A DNA stretch of 64,000 nucleotides from JAJDNS01 sp963578825 (GTDB taxonomy: Bacteria > Acidobacteriota > Vicinamibacteria > Fen-336): contig CAUZDW010000020.1 of NCBI GenBank assembly GCA_963578825.1, forward strand, positions 1-64,000, in the 5' to 3' direction. Numbering within the stretch: the first letter of the stretch is position 1; each line of letters starts with the position of its first letter. Shown in pieces: positions 51,519 through 61,084 of the stretch. The notes under the pieces were generated by a model. It ran no database searches, was not told the origin of the DNA, and saw only the letters and a program-made list of their open reading frames with translations. Both the position numbers and the translations under genes were made by a program.

Positions 51519-53866
51519 ATGCGACCCACATTCCTGTCTCTGACAGGGCCTTCTCAACTACAACTCAGGCTTGCAGCCGTTACGTTCATCTCACTCTGTT
51601 TGGCCGTGCCCGCCGACAACCAGGGGATCGAGCGCATGCCGGTTGTCGGATACGCCGACCGCTTGAGTGTGGCGCAGGGAGAAACCATCCGATTCATGGT
51701 CAGCAGCAAGCTGCCCCGCTATCGTGCGGACCTGGTGCGGTTGATTCACGGCGACACCAACCCCGAGGGGCCCGGTCTCAAGGAGGAAGTGGTCGAATCG
51801 GATATCAATCAGACCTATCCGGGGCGTCGCCAGGAGCTCACGGCGGGATCTTATGTCCTGGTAGAGGATCACCCTTCCCTCCGTCTCTCGGGCAGCTTCA
51901 CACTCCAGGCGTGGATCGCCCCCAGCACCCCCGGCGAAGGAACGCAGGGCATCATCACCAAATACTCGGCCGAGGATAGGCGGGGCTACGGGTTGTTCAT
52001 AGCGGAGGACGGGGATCTGGCGCTTTGGATCGGCGATCCCAATGGGAACGTCGAACAAGTCCGGAGCGGTGTACCTCTTCGAGCCTGGGCGCCGGCCTCG
52101 GCGTTCCGAGGGCTGAACCAGGGGGTCAACTCGACGACCTGGTACTTCGTGGCGGCCACGTTCGAGGCGAGCAGCGGGCGGGTGACGCTCCATCAAGAGC
52201 CGGCAGTCGAGTGGCCGCTCGACGGGAGCCGAGCGCTCACGGAAACGACGGTCGCTGCACGGTCGGTCGGCCAGAGTGACGCTCCCCTGCTCATGGCCGG
52301 CTACTGGACCTGGCGGGAAGGAAAAATGGCCAGAGTGGGGGGCCACTTCAACGGTAGAATTGAAGACCCGAGAGTCTTCGACAGGGCCCTGAGCCAGGAT
52401 GAACTCGAGGCCCTGAAGGGTGGAGCGGCGCCGAGGCAGCCTGTGGCCGCCTGGGATTTTTCTGCTGACGTCTCATCACGCAAAGTCAGCGACACGGCCC
52501 CCAACCAACTGCACGGGCTAGCCGTACAGATGCCAACGCGAGGCGTGACCGGTCACAGCTGGACTGGACGGGAAAGCCACTTCAATCGAAGTCCGGAACA
52601 GTACTCCGCGATTCACTTTCACGACGACGACCTGGACGACGCCGGTTGGGAGGTGGACTTCGAGTACCAGGTCCCTGCGTCTCTGCGAAGCGGAGTCTAC
52701 GCCCTGCGTCTGAGGTCGGGAAACGGAGAGGACCACATCCCCTTCTATGTTCGTCCCGGCGAGGGCGCGGTACGAGCACCCGTCGCTTTCCTGGCGCCCA
52801 CCTTCACCTATCTCGCATATGGAAACTGGAACAGGGGAACGTCCCAGCTGCTGAGCCTGTACAGCCACCATTCGGATGGCAGCGGTGTCTCATACGCCTC
52901 CAGCCTGAGACCCATACTCGATATGAGACCCAAGGTGGTCCACCAGGACTTCGGCCCGGTCGCCACCGGACCCCATGGTTTCAACGCCGATCTGCACCTG
53001 GTCGACTGGTTGGAGACGAAGGGGTACTCATGGGATGTCGTGACGGATGGGGATCTCCATTCAGAAGGCGCCCTACTGTTGCGGCCGTACCGCGTCGTCA
53101 TCACCGGTTCCCATCCTGAGTACTGGTCGGAACAGATGCTGGACGCATTGGAGACCTACCTCCGCCAGGGCGGAAGACTAATGTATTTGGGGGGCAACGG
53201 TTTCTACTGGGTCACGTCGATGGATCCCGAGGAGCAGCACACGATCGAGGTTCGCCGCCGAGCCGGGACCGAGGCGTGGCAGGCTGCACCCGGGGCGAGT
53301 ACCATCACAGCACCACGGGCGAGCTGGGCGGCCTGTGGCGCTTCCGCGGACGGCCCCCTCAAGAGCTGGTCGGTGCGGGTTTCACCGCGCAGGGCGGCGG
53401 CCCAGGCCGACCCTTCCAGCGTCAGCCGGGCGGCTTCGACCCCCGAGCGGCATTCGTCTTCGAGGGAATCGGACCGGACGAACCGATCGGAGACTTTCCG
53501 TGTCTGGTCATGGAGTACGGCGCCGCCGGGCTCGAGTTCGATCGCTTCGATCATGTCTTGGGTACGCCCGCTCACGGGTTGTTGCTGGCCACGGCCACCG
53601 GCTTCTCCGATTTCTATGACCATGTAGTGGAAGAGGTCCTGGTCGCGGATTCCAAACAATCCGGATCCGTGAATCCCAGGGTCAGAGCCGACATGGTCTA
53701 CTTCGAGTACCCCAACGGGGGTGCCGTGTTCTCGACCAGCTCCATATCCTGGGACAGTTGTCTCTCCTACAACGAGTACAACAACAACGTCTCTCGCATT
53801 ACGGAAAACGTGCTGAATCGATTTCAGTCGGATCGCCCGCTTCTCGAGACGGGACGCGAGGACTAG
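51519..53866 (+). pseudogene. N,N-dimethylformamidase large-subunit-like protein with LamG domain, frameshifted
   Basis: Two overlapping frames make up one gene of about 782 residues. Frame one (51519 to ~53293) carries a signal region, a LamG/concanavalin-like domain at ~105-300 (SGSFTLQAWIAPSTPGEGTQ, ...MAGYWTWREGKM), and the N-terminal half of the dimethylformamidase catalytic domain (APTFTYLAYGNWNRG, LRPYRVVITGSHPEYWSEQM, GGRLMYLGGNGFYWVTS). Homology then jumps to the frame ending at 53866 with EYHHSTTGELGGLWR and LLLATATGFSDFYDHV. The shift falls in the G run CCCGGGGCG at ~53290; one missing base explains it. The ATG at 51519 has GGGAGAG. A homopolymer makes sequencing error plausible. 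Substrate is unknown. Confidence 0.8.
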
Positions 53867-54232
53867 ATCCGCTTCCTCTTGGGCCCCCCTGTGTCTCTCG
53901 ATGTCGAGGTCTTCGAGTTCCACTTGGAGCCTGCGACTGGTCGCTGAGAGAGAAGCGCGGAAGCCATCCTAGTCTGCCGACCACTCCAGGCCGGAGCCTA
54001 CAGACGACGAAGGCCAGCTCCCGGCCCCGTTTTCGCTGCCGCTTTGCTACCACTTCGCCCGGCCTGAGCGGGATAATTGAATTGCACTCCCGCACCGGGC
54101 ACATCGGTGTCGGCCCTGGCGGTACACTGAGTGTGCCTGCCACGTAATTGAATTGCACTCCCGCACCGGGCACATCGGTGTCGGCCTTGGCGGTACACTG
54201 AGTGTGCCTGCCACGTAGAGGTAACACGCCAT
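53867..54232. other. Intergenic region with a 71-bp tandem duplication
   Basis: 366 bases between the dimethylformamidase-like gene and the MFS gene. It contains the tandem repeat at 54075-54216 and no gene. The promoter of the MFS transporter must lie in or near the repeats. Confidence 0.6.
54075..54216 (+). repeat. Two tandem copies of a 71-bp unit with internal palindromes
   Basis: Units 54075-54145 and 54146-54216 differ at one position by eye (CGGCCCTGG versus CGGCCTTGG). Each contains the hairpin CACCG-GGCACAT-CGGTG and the palindrome ACACTGAGTGT, within the larger GGCACA...TGTGCC pair. The second copy ends 16 bases before the ATG of the MFS gene. Confidence 0.85.
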
Positions 54233-55393
54233 ATGGATCCGATGCTGACTCTGATGCAGATCGCGGCCCTGGCAACAGCCGGGATGTGCTTCGCTTTGCT
54301 GGGCAGCGTCAAGTTGCCATTGGCCCGCAAGTTACAAATCGACGAGGGCAAGGTCGGCGGATTGGTTGCGGTGTTTGGCATGACCTTGGTCCCGATGGTG
54401 GTCGTGGCTGGCTTCTTGGTCGACCTACTGGGAAAACAGGCCGTCCTGGGCGGCGGTTTCTTATTGGTGATCATCAGTCTCGTCGTGCTCGCGCACTCAC
54501 GCCGCTATGCCGCCGCGCTGGTGGCTGTCCTAGTTCTGGGAACTGGCTGGTCGGCACTGGTCAACGTCTTAAACGTCACCTCTCCGCCGGCGTTCGTCCC
54601 GCCGGACGATCTCCCACAGCGCATGGCCTACGCCATGAACATGGGCGATTTCATCTTCGGGGTGGGAACCTTTGTCACTCCGCTGATCATCGTCTCTTGC
54701 GCGCAGCGGTTCGGGCTGACCGGGACCTTGTACGGCTTCGCGGCGGTCTCGGTGATTCCGCTCTCCTTAGGACTGGGCGTCGATTGGGAAGCCTTAAGAG
54801 TGGGAGCGAACGAATCCGTGGCTGGCGGGTTGGCGAAGCTATTGTCCGATCCCATTGTCTGGCTCTGTTCGGCGGCGTTTTTCTTTCACGTGCCGACCGA
54901 AGCGTCGATCGCAACGTGGGCAACGACACTGCTGACCGATAAGAACGTTAGCGAAGCCAAAGCATCAACGTTGCTGTCGGTCTTCTGGATGACGTTCATG
55001 GGATCTCGGCTGGTGACGGCCTTGACGCTTCCGGAAGGAGCAGCCGCGACTCTGGTCGTCATGATGGCCTGTTGCAGTGTAGCGATCACGCTCGGCATCG
55101 TATTCTGCCGGGGAACGACATTGATGCGCATACTGATCGTCGTAGCGGGTGCTGTCGTCGGACCGATCTTCCCCACATTGATCGCGATTTTGTTGGCTCA
55201 TGTCGAGCCATCGCTGCACGGGCGCGCCGTTGGCATCTTTTTCTGCATCGGCGGAATCGGCTGGACCGCAATCCCGATCTTGATCGGCCTGTATGCCAAG
55301 CGGACCACGGTTCAGCGAGGCTTTCTGATCGCCAGCGGCTCGGCGGTCTTGCTGTGTGCGCTCTCGATCGTGCTAGCCCTTCGCTTGACTTGA
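54233..55393 (+). CDS. Major facilitator superfamily transporter
   Basis: A 386-residue inner-membrane secondary transporter with 11-12 hydrophobic helices and a cytoplasmic-loop motif A-like VDLLGKQAVLGGG. Family features are MFS-like throughout (GFAAVSVIPLSLGL, FWMTFMGSRLVTAL), most similar in feel to sugar or nitrate/anion MFS permeases of Planctomycetes; the substrate is not assigned. There is AGAGGTAA upstream. A 71-bp duplicated sequence immediately precedes it and may carry operators. Confidence 0.78.
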   Translation: MDPMLTLMQIAALATAGMCFALLGSVKLPLARKLQIDEGKVGGLVAVFGMTLVPMVVVAGFLVDLLGKQAVLGGGFLLVIISLVVLAHSRRYAAALVAVLVLGTGWSALVNVLNVTSPPAFVPPDDLPQRMAYAMNMGDFIFGVGTFVTPLIIVSCAQRFGLTGTLYGFAAVSVIPLSLGLGVDWEALRVGANESVAGGLAKLLSDPIVWLCSAAFFFHVPTEASIATWATTLLTDKNVSEAKASTLLSVFWMTFMGSRLVTALTLPEGAAATLVVMMACCSVAITLGIVFCRGTTLMRILIVVAGAVVGPIFPTLIAILLAHVEPSLHGRAVGIFFCIGGIGWTAIPILIGLYAKRTTVQRGFLIASGSAVLLCALSIVLALRLT

Positions 55394-55436
55394 CGGCGCA
55401 CGCTGCCGCTCTGAGCACCAATTACAAAAACACGGC

Positions 55437-55781
55437 TTACGAGTGGGGTTCGACGGTGACGAAATAGCTCAGGTTCTTCGGTGCGTCGGGATCCTGGCCG
55501 AGGTGCAGGGCACGATAGTAGGCCAGGAACTGGATCACGGGTAAAGAGAGAACGTCACGAACTCCGTCTCCCAGGCCCGTTTTCAGATCGATCAAGTGAT
55601 CCGCGTATGCGGCGAATCCTTCGTCCAAGCCGTCGCAGAGCACCAGGATCCTGCCGCCAAGTCCCTTCATGTTCCTGGCGAGCTGCAGATCGTAGGGCCG
55701 GCCCGCATCGGAGACCATGATGGTCAGCAGCATGTGCTCATCGACGGTGGACTTCGGGCCGTGCTGGAAATCGAGCGACAC
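55437..55781 (-). pseudogene. C-terminal fragment of a SIS-domain sugar isomerase (AgaS-like)
   Basis: About 114 residues matching only the second half of a SIS domain: SLDFQHGPKSTVDEHMLL at its start and LPVIQFLAYYRALHLGQDPD near the end, as in tagatose-6-phosphate or glucosamine-type isomerases. The N-terminal three quarters, including the first SIS motif, are absent. The break at 55781 coincides with a plus-strand relic frame (GRIDAIDLVTRDFVPARIRL) of unknown origin leading toward the next gene. Confidence 0.65.
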
Positions 55782-55926
55782 GCATCACGGGAGGATCGAC
55801 GCCATCGACCTTGTGACGCGGGACTTTGTACCGGCACGAATCCGCTTGCCGATCGGCGGCGCTTCCTATCGAATCACTCTTGTTGCACCTATCCCTGTCC
55901 GAACCTCTGAACCAAGGAGGGGCCCA

Positions 55927-56952
55927 ATGACGCTGACGCTGTCCGCCGACGATCTCCGTGGCCGAATCGCCCGCCTGCCTCGCGTCGCGTTAGGGCACTT
56001 TCCCACACCGCTCGAGTTCTGTCCGCGCCTGAGCGACGCCGTGGGGGGACCCCGCATCTTCATCAAGCGAGACGACTGCACGGGCCTGGCGCTCGGCGGG
56101 AACAAGACGCGCCAGCTCGAGTTCACGATCGGGCGTGGGCTCGACGAAGGCGCCGACGTGTTCATTGGAGGCGCGGGGTCCCAGTCGAACCATTGCCGCC
56201 AGCTGTCGGCCGCCGCCGCAAAAGTGGGAGTGGACTGCGCCGTGGCACTCGTCAAGGACCACAAGAGCGCCGACCCGCGGGGCAACATGCTGTTGGACGA
56301 CTTGCTGGGCGCGCGCGTGGAGTTGGTCGAGGTGGAGACGCAAGAGCTCCTGGACGACGCGAAGGCGCGGCTTGTTGCCCGGTACGAGAAGGAAGGGCGG
56401 AAGCCGTTCGTGGTGATGCGGTCGGAGAACAGGCCATACGGCGCCATGGGCTACGCATTGGCGACGATCGAGATCGCGGAGCAGATGGACGCGATCGGCG
56501 AGAAGGCGGACGTGATCGTAGCCTGTTCGGGAAGCTGCACTCAGCCGGGCATGATTTTCGGCAACAAGGTGATGGGCCTAAAAGCGCGAATCCTCGGCGT
56601 CACTCCGATCCTGTGGTCCTACGACCTGAGCGACGCGTTTCTCGGAATGCTGTCGACGATGGCGGGGCTCCTTGATCTGGAGGTGGTCTTTACACGCGAC
56701 GAGATCTGGAACTCGGATGCCTACATCGGTCCGAAGGGCTACGGATACTGCTCCAAGGAAGGCAACGAGGCACTACGACTAATGGCGCGCACGGAAGGCA
56801 TTCTGCTGGACCCGATCTACACGGGAAAGGCGCTTGCCGGGCTGATGGACCTCTCGAAGAAGGGCGAGATCGGCAATGACGAGACTGTCGTGCTGCTCCA
56901 CACGGGCGGGACGCCGGCGCTGTTCGCGTACGCGGAGGAATTGATGGGGTAG
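55927..56952 (+). CDS. PLP-dependent D-cysteine desulfhydrase / ACC deaminase family enzyme
   Basis: A 341-residue cytoplasmic enzyme of the fold-type II PLP family. The lysine that binds PLP is in GGNKTRQLEF (~60), preceded by FIKRDDCTGLALGG, and the phosphate-binding/active-site loop is IGGAGSQSNHCRQL (~80). The C-terminal HTGGTPALFAYAEELMG is diagnostic. Length equals D-cysteine desulfhydrase and ACC deaminase (about 330-340), and sequence alone cannot separate the two. It would release ammonia plus either sulfide and pyruvate or 2-oxobutyrate. Start is the ATG at 55927 with AAGGAGGGG; the frame is open upstream over an unrelated relic. Confidence 0.85.
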   Translation: MTLTLSADDLRGRIARLPRVALGHFPTPLEFCPRLSDAVGGPRIFIKRDDCTGLALGGNKTRQLEFTIGRGLDEGADVFIGGAGSQSNHCRQLSAAAAKVGVDCAVALVKDHKSADPRGNMLLDDLLGARVELVEVETQELLDDAKARLVARYEKEGRKPFVVMRSENRPYGAMGYALATIEIAEQMDAIGEKADVIVACSGSCTQPGMIFGNKVMGLKARILGVTPILWSYDLSDAFLGMLSTMAGLLDLEVVFTRDEIWNSDAYIGPKGYGYCSKEGNEALRLMARTEGILLDPIYTGKALAGLMDLSKKGEIGNDETVVLLHTGGTPALFAYAEELMG

Positions 56953-57096
56953 AGAGCTGAGTACGAAATGCAAACCGCTCGGTGGGAAGTGGTCTGGATT
57001 CGCCAGGGGTGGTGCCGGAGGCGTCACCAGAAACGCGGAAGACGCCATCCTGTTCAGCAGAGTGTCTTGCTGCCCTGGTGCCGGCCGTATAGGGCA

Positions 57097-58533
57097 TCAT
57101 TCAACGTGAAACACGATGGTCTGTAGGTCGGACATGAACTCGAGTGTGTGTCGTCCGCCGAGGCGGCCGATGCCGCTGGCGGCACCGGCCATGCCGCCAA
57201 AGGGAATGTGGGGCTCCCAGTAGCTCGACGGATCGTTGACCACGACGATACCGGTGCGCAGTTGCTCGGCCCAGCGCCAGGCGTCGTTGACGCTCTCGGT
57301 GAACACCGCTGACACGAGGCCCAGCTCGCAGGCGTTGATGTGACGCCACGCCTCGTCGTCGCTCGAGAACGCGCGGATCGGCGCTATCGGGCCGAAGGTT
57401 TCTTCTGTGTTGACCAGGCTTTCGGCGTCGAAATCGACAAGTACCGTCGGTTCGCAGAAGAACCCGGGCAGGTCGGGCCTCCCACCGCCAGCGACAATCG
57501 TCGCGCCACGATCGGTCGCATCGGCGAGGTGGGCTGCCATCTTTTCGACCACGCCCATATTGTTCTGCGGGCCAAGGGTCACGTTCCGATCCCACACGTC
57601 GCCCGGAACCCAATGGTTTGTCTGACTCACGACCTCATCTACCAACTCGTTCTTGAGGTTGTCGGCGACAAAGATGCGCTCGGCGGCGGAGCAGACCTGT
57701 CCGGCTTCGTAGAAACAGGCGTTGGCGATGCCCTTGGCCGCCTTGCGGGGGTCGGCGTCGGCCAAGACGACGATGGGACCGTTGCCGCCCAGCTCCATCA
57801 AACGCGGCTTGAGCCCGCAGCGAGCACTGATGACTCGCCCGGTCGCGGAGCTGCCGGTCAAGGCGATCGCGTGGGTACCGGGGTTGGTGACGATCTCGTC
57901 TCCAACTTGTGCGCCCGGACCGATCACCAGGTTGATCACGCCTCGGGGCAACCCGGCCTCGACGAGGTAACGCATCAGCGTCGCGGCCGTCACAGCGGCG
58001 GTCGGCGGTGGGTTCCACACGACGGTGTTGCCCATCACGACCGCAAACGGCAGGTATTCGCTGGGTATCGCCGCCGGGAAGTTCCACGGCGTGATCACGC
58101 CGATCACACCGCGTGACCGACGGAAACTGGTGATCCGCTTGTGCGAGTCACGCGCCAGCAACGTGCTGCCCTCCAAATAGCGGGCCACCTCTGCCGCCTG
58201 ACGATAGAAGAGGGGAACCGCCTGCGCTTCCTGGGTCGCTTCACGGTGACGCGGCTTGCCCAGCTCCGTGCATAGGATGTCGGCCAACTCGTCCTCGTGC
58301 GCGGCGATGACCTGGGCCATGCGCATGCAAAGGTCGGTCCGGTCGAAAAGCGGCACCCGCGACCACGATGCATACGCCTCGTTCGCCGCCGCAATCGCGC
58401 GCCGCGCATCCTCCCTCCCGCCCAGAGGCAGCGTCGCAAACACCTCGCCCTTGGCTGGATTGATCGCATCGTAGGTCGCCCCCGACTCTGCACCGCACCA
58501 CTGCCCGCTGATGTGCATCTCGTAGTCCGCCAT
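57097..58533 (-). CDS. NAD(P)-dependent aldehyde dehydrogenase
   Basis: A 478-residue cytoplasmic ALDH oxidising an aldehyde to the acid. Signatures: TPWNFPAAIPSEYL (~135-150, cofactor-binding region), LTGSSATGRVI, the catalytic Glu region MELGGNGPIVVLADAD (~245), the catalytic cysteine in EAGQVCSAAERIFVAD (~280) and TEETFGPIAPI (~370). Similar to succinate-semialdehyde or benzaldehyde-type ALDHs; the substrate is not assigned. I start at the ATG at 58533; the frame is open up to 58584 without similarity. The stop faces the end of the PLP enzyme across a ~140-base gap that shows nothing. Confidence 0.92.
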   Translation of the reverse strand: MADYEMHISGQWCGAESGATYDAINPAKGEVFATLPLGGREDARRAIAAANEAYASWSRVPLFDRTDLCMRMAQVIAAHEDELADILCTELGKPRHREATQEAQAVPLFYRQAAEVARYLEGSTLLARDSHKRITSFRRSRGVIGVITPWNFPAAIPSEYLPFAVVMGNTVVWNPPPTAAVTAATLMRYLVEAGLPRGVINLVIGPGAQVGDEIVTNPGTHAIALTGSSATGRVISARCGLKPRLMELGGNGPIVVLADADPRKAAKGIANACFYEAGQVCSAAERIFVADNLKNELVDEVVSQTNHWVPGDVWDRNVTLGPQNNMGVVEKMAAHLADATDRGATIVAGGGRPDLPGFFCEPTVLVDFDAESLVNTEETFGPIAPIRAFSSDDEAWRHINACELGLVSAVFTESVNDAWRWAEQLRTGIVVVNDPSSYWEPHIPFGGMAGAASGIGRLGGRHTLEFMSDLQTIVFHVE

Positions 58534-58844
58534 GATGCAAGTATACGGCGCGAGAGCTTCCCTGCGCCGCCAACAGGTGCCCATGCAGTTCGACCAAATC
58601 CGCCCCCATGGCCCCGGCCTGGCGGCCTGTCAGGAGCGGCTAGAGCGGGGCGGGGTTGGGGCGAGGTGTCTTCCTCGGTGAGCTGTGATGGAAAACCCTT
58701 GAATAGCCCAGCACTGGGTTGTACTGTGGCGCCCACTGACAAGTTGTCATCCGGCCCAATCGCCCGGTGTGAGACGGCTGAGCGTAAACGAGATGGGGTG
58801 GATGCAGTTTCTCAGCTCCCGACTGAATCGATGGAGATCGAACC
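58534..58844. other. Intergenic region, nothing recognised
   Basis: 311 bases between the divergent aldehyde dehydrogenase and sialidase-like genes. Apart from GC-rich sequence and a probable ribosome site (GGAGATCGAACC) near the end, no element or gene remnant is visible. Confidence 0.5.
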
Positions 58845-60104
58845 ATGCGCTCACTAGCGGTTGCAATTGTATTGCTTGGTCTGCCGATGTCCGCCACCGG
58901 TCAGGACAAGGAGAAGATCAGCAGAGAAGAATCAACCAGCAAAGTAACGTCGTCTTCTGCCTTTGAAGGGCTGGCGGTCAAGGAAGTCCTTACACTGCGC
59001 GCAGCCGAAGGCCGTTACTTCGGCCGTCCGTCGCTCCGTATTCTGGCGGACGGGACCTGGGTGATGGTATACGTCCAGTCGAATCATCACTGGAAAGACC
59101 CGCAGGGCCAGATCGAAGTGATGTTCTCGGGCGACGAGGGCCGCACTTGGTCCGAGCCCAACGAGCATCTGGACGGCACGCCGGTGACGGGGCTGCCCAG
59201 CCGGCCCAGTCCCCCCGGTTCCCTCTATGACCCGGTGGAGCCGTATTTCTACCTGGCGCCCAGCGGCGAGCTGGTGCTCACCGCGATGAGCATCGATCTC
59301 ACTGGCCTGGTGGAAAACCACCCGCTGCATTCGGACGGATCCGCGTGGATCACGGTTTCCGCGGACGACGGCCGCACTTGGGATGCGTGGCGGAAAGTGA
59401 CCTTCGTAGGTCTTCCGGAGGCGCAATCGGCGGATGACATTGATCTGACCCAGGACTCGTTTGTGGACGGCGGGACCATCTATGCCGCCGCGCGTATGAG
59501 CGATAAGTACCGCCACGTCGGGAACTTCAACAAGATTATTGCCGGGCTGTTCAAATCAATTGACAACGGACGGACCTGGCAATTCGTGAACCACATGGAT
59601 CCCGAAGTGAACTGGGACCGCACCCTAGACTCTGAGACCGGAATCGAACGGGTCGGGCCGAGCGAGATCGTGGCGGTCACCCGGGGAACGCTGGGGGGTT
59701 GGGCGCTCCCCTGGCTGACGCGCAGCCGCGACATGGGGAAGACGTGGTCGCCGCTGGTGCAGGCCGACAAGCGGGTTGGATCGTGGAAGCGGGCGAGAAT
59801 CTATACCCGTAAACACCTCAGGCACATGAGCGGGGCTGAGAACATTCCCGAGTGGTGGGATGACAACCTGCTCCTCGGGACAGGTGTTGACCAGGTTACG
59901 GAAAAGACGCGCAACGTCGGTTTTTGGTATTCGACGGACAAGGGAAAAAGCTGGAGCGCCCCGCTTCATTTGGACGAGGACACTGGCGACGCCGGCTACG
60001 GCGATATGCGCATGCGGAAAAACGGGGAACTGGTTGTCGTCTCCTACCACGGCTCCCACGACGAAGCGGCGGTCAAACAATACGTCCTACGCATGGAAGA
60101 ATGA
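58845..60104 (+). CDS. Secreted sialidase-like (BNR repeat) protein
   Basis: A 419-residue exported propeller protein. Signal: LAVAIVLLGLPMSATGQ. Asp-box type repeats are frequent: FSGDEGRTWSEP, VSADDGRTWDAW, SIDNGRTWQFV, SRDMGKTWSPL and STDKGKSWSAP, five in all, consistent with a six-bladed sialidase fold. A substrate pocket is suggested by RPSLRILADGTWVMVY at the first blade. Sialic acid specificity cannot be confirmed. It is followed by sulfatase debris, which suggests a former polysaccharide-utilisation neighbourhood. Confidence 0.8.
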   Translation: MRSLAVAIVLLGLPMSATGQDKEKISREESTSKVTSSSAFEGLAVKEVLTLRAAEGRYFGRPSLRILADGTWVMVYVQSNHHWKDPQGQIEVMFSGDEGRTWSEPNEHLDGTPVTGLPSRPSPPGSLYDPVEPYFYLAPSGELVLTAMSIDLTGLVENHPLHSDGSAWITVSADDGRTWDAWRKVTFVGLPEAQSADDIDLTQDSFVDGGTIYAAARMSDKYRHVGNFNKIIAGLFKSIDNGRTWQFVNHMDPEVNWDRTLDSETGIERVGPSEIVAVTRGTLGGWALPWLTRSRDMGKTWSPLVQADKRVGSWKRARIYTRKHLRHMSGAENIPEWWDDNLLLGTGVDQVTEKTRNVGFWYSTDKGKSWSAPLHLDEDTGDAGYGDMRMRKNGELVVVSYHGSHDEAAVKQYVLRMEE

Positions 60105-60156
60105 CCTCCTTGTATGGAGTTCTCCGATACAGGTTCGCCTCACCGCACATAGCTGT

Positions 60157-60465
60157 ATGATACGCAACTTCATCTGCATACAGAACGGCGACCTGGGTTA
60201 CGGTGATCTCGGCTGTTACGTCGGCCGGAAGACTCTGACGCCGAACATCGACCGCATGGCCTCGGAGGGGACGCGTTGTGAAACCTTTTATGCCGCATCC
60301 GCGGTGCGCTTGCCCTCCCGGGTGAGTTATTTTACGGGGCGTTATCCGATCCGCTTCAACGTCACCTCGGCGTTCAACCCGTTTACCCGGAAGGACGCTT
60401 CCTTTCCGGTCGTGCCGAATCTCGCAAACCTGTTAAAGCCGGAGGACGAGCGACCGACCATGTGT
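60157..60465 (+). pseudogene. Sulfatase N-terminal fragment lacking the catalytic cysteine
   Basis: Codes about 100 residues of a type I sulfatase: GDLGYGDLGCYVGRKTLTPN, IDRMASEGTRCETFYAASAV and YFTGRYPIRFNVTSAFNPFT. The formylglycine position in the AVxLPSR motif is CGC (Arg, 60307-60309) instead of TGC (Cys), a single transition that would abolish activity. The N-terminal signal is missing, the frame loses homology after NLANLLKPEDE (~60450), and about 350 C-terminal residues are absent. Confidence 0.8.
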
Positions 60466-60573
60466 GCGTCGGCTGGCCCGCCGCCTGGGCGCTGGATCGC
60501 CTCCAGCGGCGCAGCTCGGAGGCGACGCCCACGATCGACTGACCGCGGAGAACCAGAGCGATAATGCCCTCGC

Positions 60574-60915
60574 ATGGCCGGGCGGGAGCAGGAGGAGTTC
60601 GCCGGAAGGGTCGCGGTCGTGACCGGCGGCTCGAGCGGGATAGGCCGGGCCGTGGTCGAGCTGCTGGCCCGCGGCGGCGCCCGCGTGATCTTCTGCTCGA
60701 ACGACGCGGCCGGCGTGGAGGCCGCCCGGCGCGAGCTGTCGGATGCCAATCCCGGCGAGGTGGTCGGAGAGGTCCGGGACGTCGCCCGCACCCCCGACAT
60801 GCAGGCGTTGATGCGCAGTGCTGTTCAACGTCGGCAGCTGCGGGGCGTGTCACAAGGCCGCCGACGGCACCCCGGGTGCCGAGGAGGGACGGCCTTCCCT
60901 ATCAGCCTGGACTGA
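60574..60915 (+). pseudogene. Chimeric remnant: SDR N terminus joined to cytochrome c scraps
   Basis: Bases 60574 to ~60826 code the first ~85 residues of an SDR (VAVVTGGSSGIGRAVVELLA, FCSNDAAGVEAARRELSD, ARTPDMQALM), a paralogue of the gene at 40975-41826. It then switches to DNA resembling the diheme cytochrome at 28716: GTTCAACGTCGGCAGCTGCG (heme motif region) at ~60832, followed after a deletion by the last codons of the same gene (ATCAGCCTGGACTGA). The heme piece is out of frame with the SDR. Two deletions must have joined three gene parts. Confidence 0.75.
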
Positions 60916-61084
60916 AGCCGGCGCATGACCTGCATGAGCAAAATGCATGGGGGTTCGACTTGACCCGCTCGCGAGCGTTTTCTATCTTCACCCATTACGC
61001 GCGAGCCTGCGGTCCTCGGGGGGTGTGGGCGGCTCGCGCTCTGGCCGGCTGTGAGGCCCCGTATCGTTATCTAAGGACGTCCCG

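Noticed and set aside
54075..54216. CRISPR array
   Set aside because: Only two adjacent copies without spacers and no cas genes; the unit is 71 bp.
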